This document shows positions 5,799-8,552 of a stretch of 8,552 bases of DNA, piece by piece. The notes under the pieces are model-generated. The model worked only from the letters and a program-made list of their open reading frames with translations, made no database searches and was not told where the DNA came from. The number at the start of each line of letters is the position of its first letter. Within the stretch, counting starts at the first letter, position 1. A program made the translations under genes and the position numbers. Origin of the DNA: JBEGQX01 sp041180805 (GTDB lineage Bacteria; Planctomycetota; Planctomycetia; Gemmatales; Gemmataceae); assembly GCA_041180805.1 (NCBI GenBank), contig JBEGQX010000006.1, forward strand, positions 1 through 8,552. The letters are read 5' to 3'.

Positions 5799-7250
5799 AT
5801 GTCATTAAAAGTAAGAATTGTTCAAAAAATAGCCTTATTTCTGCTTCTATTTCCGGTTTTTGATGTAAAAGCCGCCCCGGTGGATGCCCCAAAGCCATGG
5901 AATGTGATTATTTTTACCGCAGATGACATGAATGGGGACAGCCCGGGTTGGATGGGAAATCCCCTAAAGCCCACGCCTAATCTGGATGCCTTTGCATCCA
6001 CCGCTTTTCGATTTGTAAACCACCATGTAACTGTGCCGATCTGCCAGCCTTCCAGGTCCGCCCTAATGACAGGAAGGGTTCCTCACAGAAATGGTGCCTT
6101 GGGATTCAATCCCATTCATGTTGGTGTGCCGACCTTGGTTAAAATGTTGAAGGAAAATGGGTACCAGACTTCTGTCATCGACAAGTTCCCTCACATGATG
6201 CCTGAATCGGAGTTCCCCTGGGATACCAAGGGGCGCCAGTCTGGCAAGAACCCGCCCTTGTTCAAAAAACAGGTTGAAGAAGCCATTCAGGCTTCGAAGG
6301 CATCTGGCAAACCGCTTTTCCTGAATGCCAACATAACTGATCCGCACAGGCCCTTTCCCGGGGGCGATTCGGGTAAGATTAACGCAAAGAAAAAAGCGGA
6401 AGGCTCTGACGAAAACCAGGGCAGACCACTCAAGGTGTTCAAGCCGGATGAAATCCGGGTGCCCTCCTTTTTGGAGGATATTCCGGATGTCAGGCGCGAG
6501 ATAGCCCAATACTACACAGCGGTATCCAGGTTGGACCAAACCTTCAAGGGTGCCATGGAAGCATTGCGCGCCGCGGATATGGAAAAAAACTCCATCATCC
6601 TTTTTCTTTCCGACCATGGCATGAGCATGCCTTTTTCCAAGGCTTCGGTGTATCGCAACGGAACCTGGTCGCCATTGTTGGTTCGGTTCCCAAAAATGCC
6701 CGCTGCCAAAACCATGGATGAGCTTGTCTCCAGCGTCGACATTCTTCCCACCATTCTGGATGTTTTGGGAATGCCCCATCCGCAGGGGTTGGACGGACGA
6801 TCCCTTTTGCCCTTGATGGAGGGTGAAAAGCAGGCAGGCAGGGATTATGTGGTTACCCATGTCAACACGGTAAGCAGTGGCAAAAGTTTCCCCCAAAGAT
6901 GCATACGCACCAGGGATTATTCCCTGCATTTTCATGCCTGGACGAACGGCCAGCCAATTTTTCGCGTGGAAGCCATGAACGGTGTCACATTCAACGCGCT
7001 CGCCAATGCAGGTAAAAACAACCCTGCCATTCAAGCCAGGGTTTCCCAATATCAGGTTGGAGTTCCGCTGGCCCTGTATGATCTAACGAATGACCCCGAT
7101 GAACGAAAAAACCTTTTGAATGAAACCAGGCTTGGGGTTGAGTTGGAACGCCTGGCCAGTCTGCTTGTGGATCACATGGAAAAAACCAATGATCCTCAGA
7201 CCATGAATTTCAAAAAAGCGCTTCAGGCAAGAAAGGCGGTGAAAAAATGA
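5799..7250 (+). CDS. Secreted S1-family sulfatase, heparan N-sulfatase-like
   Basis: 483 residues from ATG 5799. Residues 1-27 are a signal peptide: basic start, hydrophobic IALFLLLFPVF, then a cleavage region around VKAAP. A TTG at 5778 would only lengthen it; neither start has a clear Shine-Dalgarno. The alkaline-phosphatase-fold sulfatase domain fills the rest. Metal ligands are D42 and D43 (TADDMN) and D272-H273 (SDHG). C82 in C-Q-P-S-R is the residue converted to formylglycine, followed by TGR at 91-93. H183 (DPHRPF) and K281 (FSKAS) are likely sulfate contacts. SDHGMSMPFSKAS is reminiscent of N-sulfoglucosamine sulfohydrolase. The C-terminus carries the usual LYDLTNDPDERKNL sequence. 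It probably removes sulfate from a polysaccharide outside the cytoplasm; sugar and linkage are not readable. Overlaps the next sulfatase by ATGA. Confidence 0.93.
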   Translation: MSLKVRIVQKIALFLLLFPVFDVKAAPVDAPKPWNVIIFTADDMNGDSPGWMGNPLKPTPNLDAFASTAFRFVNHHVTVPICQPSRSALMTGRVPHRNGALGFNPIHVGVPTLVKMLKENGYQTSVIDKFPHMMPESEFPWDTKGRQSGKNPPLFKKQVEEAIQASKASGKPLFLNANITDPHRPFPGGDSGKINAKKKAEGSDENQGRPLKVFKPDEIRVPSFLEDIPDVRREIAQYYTAVSRLDQTFKGAMEALRAADMEKNSIILFLSDHGMSMPFSKASVYRNGTWSPLLVRFPKMPAAKTMDELVSSVDILPTILDVLGMPHPQGLDGRSLLPLMEGEKQAGRDYVVTHVNTVSSGKSFPQRCIRTRDYSLHFHAWTNGQPIFRVEAMNGVTFNALANAGKNNPAIQARVSQYQVGVPLALYDLTNDPDERKNLLNETRLGVELERLASLLVDHMEKTNDPQTMNFKKALQARKAVKK

Positions 7251-8552
7251 ATTGGAACCTTGGATGGATGGCGGGCTTACTCTTGGTGGGGGCGGCTTCC
7301 CTTGGAAACGCGGCGGACAACCCACCCAATATTCTTATCTTTCTGACGGATGACCTGGGTTATGGCGATCTTGGTTGTTACGGCCACCCGAAAATGAAGA
7401 CCCCAAACCTGGATGCGTTTGCAAAACAAGGCGTGCGTTTTACGCAGTGTTATTCCGCCAGTGCGGTCTGCTCGCCATCACGCTCTGCGATTCTGACGGG
7501 TCGCACGCCATACAGGAATGGCGTCTTCACCTGGATTCCGGAAAACCGGGACATTCATCTGCGCAAAAGTGAGATCACGCTTCCCAAGCTTTTAAAGGAA
7601 TCCGGTTACTCCACCTGCCATGTTGGAAAATGGCATTTGAACAGCCACTTCAATAAACCCACCCAGCCACAACCCAATGACCATGGCTACGATCACTGGC
7701 TTGCCACTCAAAATAATGCCGCCCCAAACCATGTTTATCCCACCAACTTTGTCCGTAATGGCCAGCCTGTCGGCAAAGCCGATGACCTTTCAGCGCCATT
7801 TATTGTCAAGGAAGCTTCCAACTGGCTTGCCAATGGCAGGGATCCCAAAAAACCATTCTTCCTGTGTGTATGGACCCATGAACCCCATTACCCGATTGCC
7901 AGTTCTGATAAGTTTCGCGCCCTTTACCCGGATATTACCGACAAGGTTCAACTGGAACACCATGCCGATGTGAGCCAGATGGACGATGCGTTTGGCAAAA
8001 TGATGAAAACATTGGAAGACCTGAAACTCGCACAGAACACACTGGTGTTTTTCACCTCGGATAACGGACCCGAGGGCGATGGTGTTACTTCTCCGGGTCG
8101 TGGTTCCACCGGTGGTTTGCGGGGGCGCAAGCGGGCTGTGTACGAAGGTGGAATTCGTGTTCCCGGAATTCTGCGCTGGCCCGGCAAGGTTAAGGAAAAC
8201 ACCACCTGCGATGTTCCGGTCATTGGCTCCGACTTGTTTCAAACCTGTCTCAAGGCGGCAAATGTGAAGGCTCCATCCGACAGGGTGATTGATGGTGGCA
8301 ATATGATGGATGCGTTTGAAAAAGGCGGGGTGGAGCGAACCCGCCCGCTGTACTGGCGCTGCAACATTGCCCCCGGCATGATGAAGGTTGCCATGCGGGT
8401 AGATGACTGGAAAATTGTCGCCAACGAGGCAATGACGAAGTTCGAGCTTTACAATCTGAAAAGTGACCCCACGGAGAAGGAAGACCTTGGCCAGCGGGAA
8501 TCTGCAAAACTTGCAGAGCTGACCGCCGCTATGAAAAAACTGAACGCGGAAA
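7247..8552 (+). CDS. Secreted S1-family sulfatase, arylsulfatase A-like (3' end cut by window edge)
   Basis: 435 codons are visible from ATG 7247, with the frame open to the window end. GGCGGTG at 7235-7241 is a usable ribosome-binding site and the start overlaps the preceding stop by ATGA. Residues 1-22 form a signal peptide (LGWMAGLLLVGAASLGNA, then AD). D35 and D36 (LTDDLGYGD) and D272-N273 (SDNG) are the calcium ligands. C75 in C-S-P-S-R is the formylglycine site, with TGR at 84-86. K128-W-H130 (VGKWH), H211 (THEPH) and K295 (RGRKRAVYEGG) complete the active-site set expected of arylsulfatase A relatives. The end-of-domain motif LYNLKSDPTEKEDL has been reached, so only a short tail is missing. 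It belongs to a different subfamily from the first sulfatase, so the two likely attack different sulfate esters on one glycan. Confidence 0.93.
   Translation, partial: MNWNLGWMAGLLLVGAASLGNAADNPPNILIFLTDDLGYGDLGCYGHPKMKTPNLDAFAKQGVRFTQCYSASAVCSPSRSAILTGRTPYRNGVFTWIPENRDIHLRKSEITLPKLLKESGYSTCHVGKWHLNSHFNKPTQPQPNDHGYDHWLATQNNAAPNHVYPTNFVRNGQPVGKADDLSAPFIVKEASNWLANGRDPKKPFFLCVWTHEPHYPIASSDKFRALYPDITDKVQLEHHADVSQMDDAFGKMMKTLEDLKLAQNTLVFFTSDNGPEGDGVTSPGRGSTGGLRGRKRAVYEGGIRVPGILRWPGKVKENTTCDVPVIGSDLFQTCLKAANVKAPSDRVIDGGNMMDAFEKGGVERTRPLYWRCNIAPGMMKVAMRVDDWKIVANEAMTKFELYNLKSDPTEKEDLGQRESAKLAELTAAMKKLNAE

Noticed and set aside
6063..7049. Open frame of 328 codons on the minus strand, antisense to the first sulfatase
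   Set aside because: It lies wholly inside a gene with an intact active-site set, has no recognisable domain, and arises from the codon bias of the opposite strand.
7790..8242. Open frame of 150 codons on the minus strand
   Set aside because: Antisense to the second sulfatase, no family resemblance and no ribosome-binding site of note.
1..8552. tRNA, rRNA, CRISPR, insertion sequence or attachment site
   Set aside because: No cloverleaf, repeat-spacer series, transposase or flanking duplication was seen on either strand; gene density and junction style are uniform throughout.

Overview
The window is about half G+C and looks like chromosomal DNA of a planctomycete or another member of the PVC group. 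The reasons are two adjacent secreted S1-type sulfatases, a secreted isochorismatase-fold protein with a C-terminal beta-sandwich, and a phosphonate gene set (FAD oxidoreductase, PhnZ-like HD oxygenase, DUF5690 transporter, HpnZ-type alcohol dehydrogenase). I recall each of these as common in that group. The assignment rests on family recognition only; the window has no rRNA or other marker gene.

Left half (1-3995): two divergent, translationally coupled gene pairs that look like an organophosphonate utilisation locus. Leftward are a PhnZ/TIGR03276-type HD oxygenase (1000-1572) and then an FAD oxidoreductase of the TIGR03364 type, which runs off the left edge (1-1003). Rightward are a DUF5690 major-facilitator protein (1660-2934) and then a zinc alcohol dehydrogenase of the TIGR03366 (HpnZ) type (2931-3995). 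Both pairs overlap by ATGA. The 87-bp divergent spacer holds a plausible leftward promoter, helically spaced GGAA repeats and a seven-codon leader ORF with its own Shine-Dalgarno, which also overlaps the transporter start by ATGA. A consistent but unproven reading is that the transporter imports an aminoethylphosphonate-like compound, the FAD and HD enzymes oxidise the carbon skeleton and break the C-P bond, and the dehydrogenase handles an alcohol/aldehyde intermediate. No 2-oxoglutarate hydroxylase (PhnY*/TmpA type), transaminase or phosphonatase is in the window.

Middle (4008-5740): a leftward secreted protein with an isochorismatase-like domain plus a beta-sandwich, its stop codon only 12 bp from that of the dehydrogenase. 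By hand alignment it has Asp where the family's catalytic Lys is expected. Upstream of it is a stand-alone 59-residue, extremely Lys/Arg-rich protein with an extended -10 promoter, a strong RBS and a clean intrinsic terminator. I do not recognise that protein.

Right (5799-8552): two rightward exported Cys-type sulfatases overlapping by ATGA. The first is complete and resembles heparan N-sulfatase; the second resembles arylsulfatase A and is cut by the right edge. Both carry the C-x-P-S-R motif that is matured to formylglycine, so the cell must have a maturation enzyme elsewhere.

I saw no tRNA, rRNA, CRISPR array, insertion sequence or frameshifted gene.
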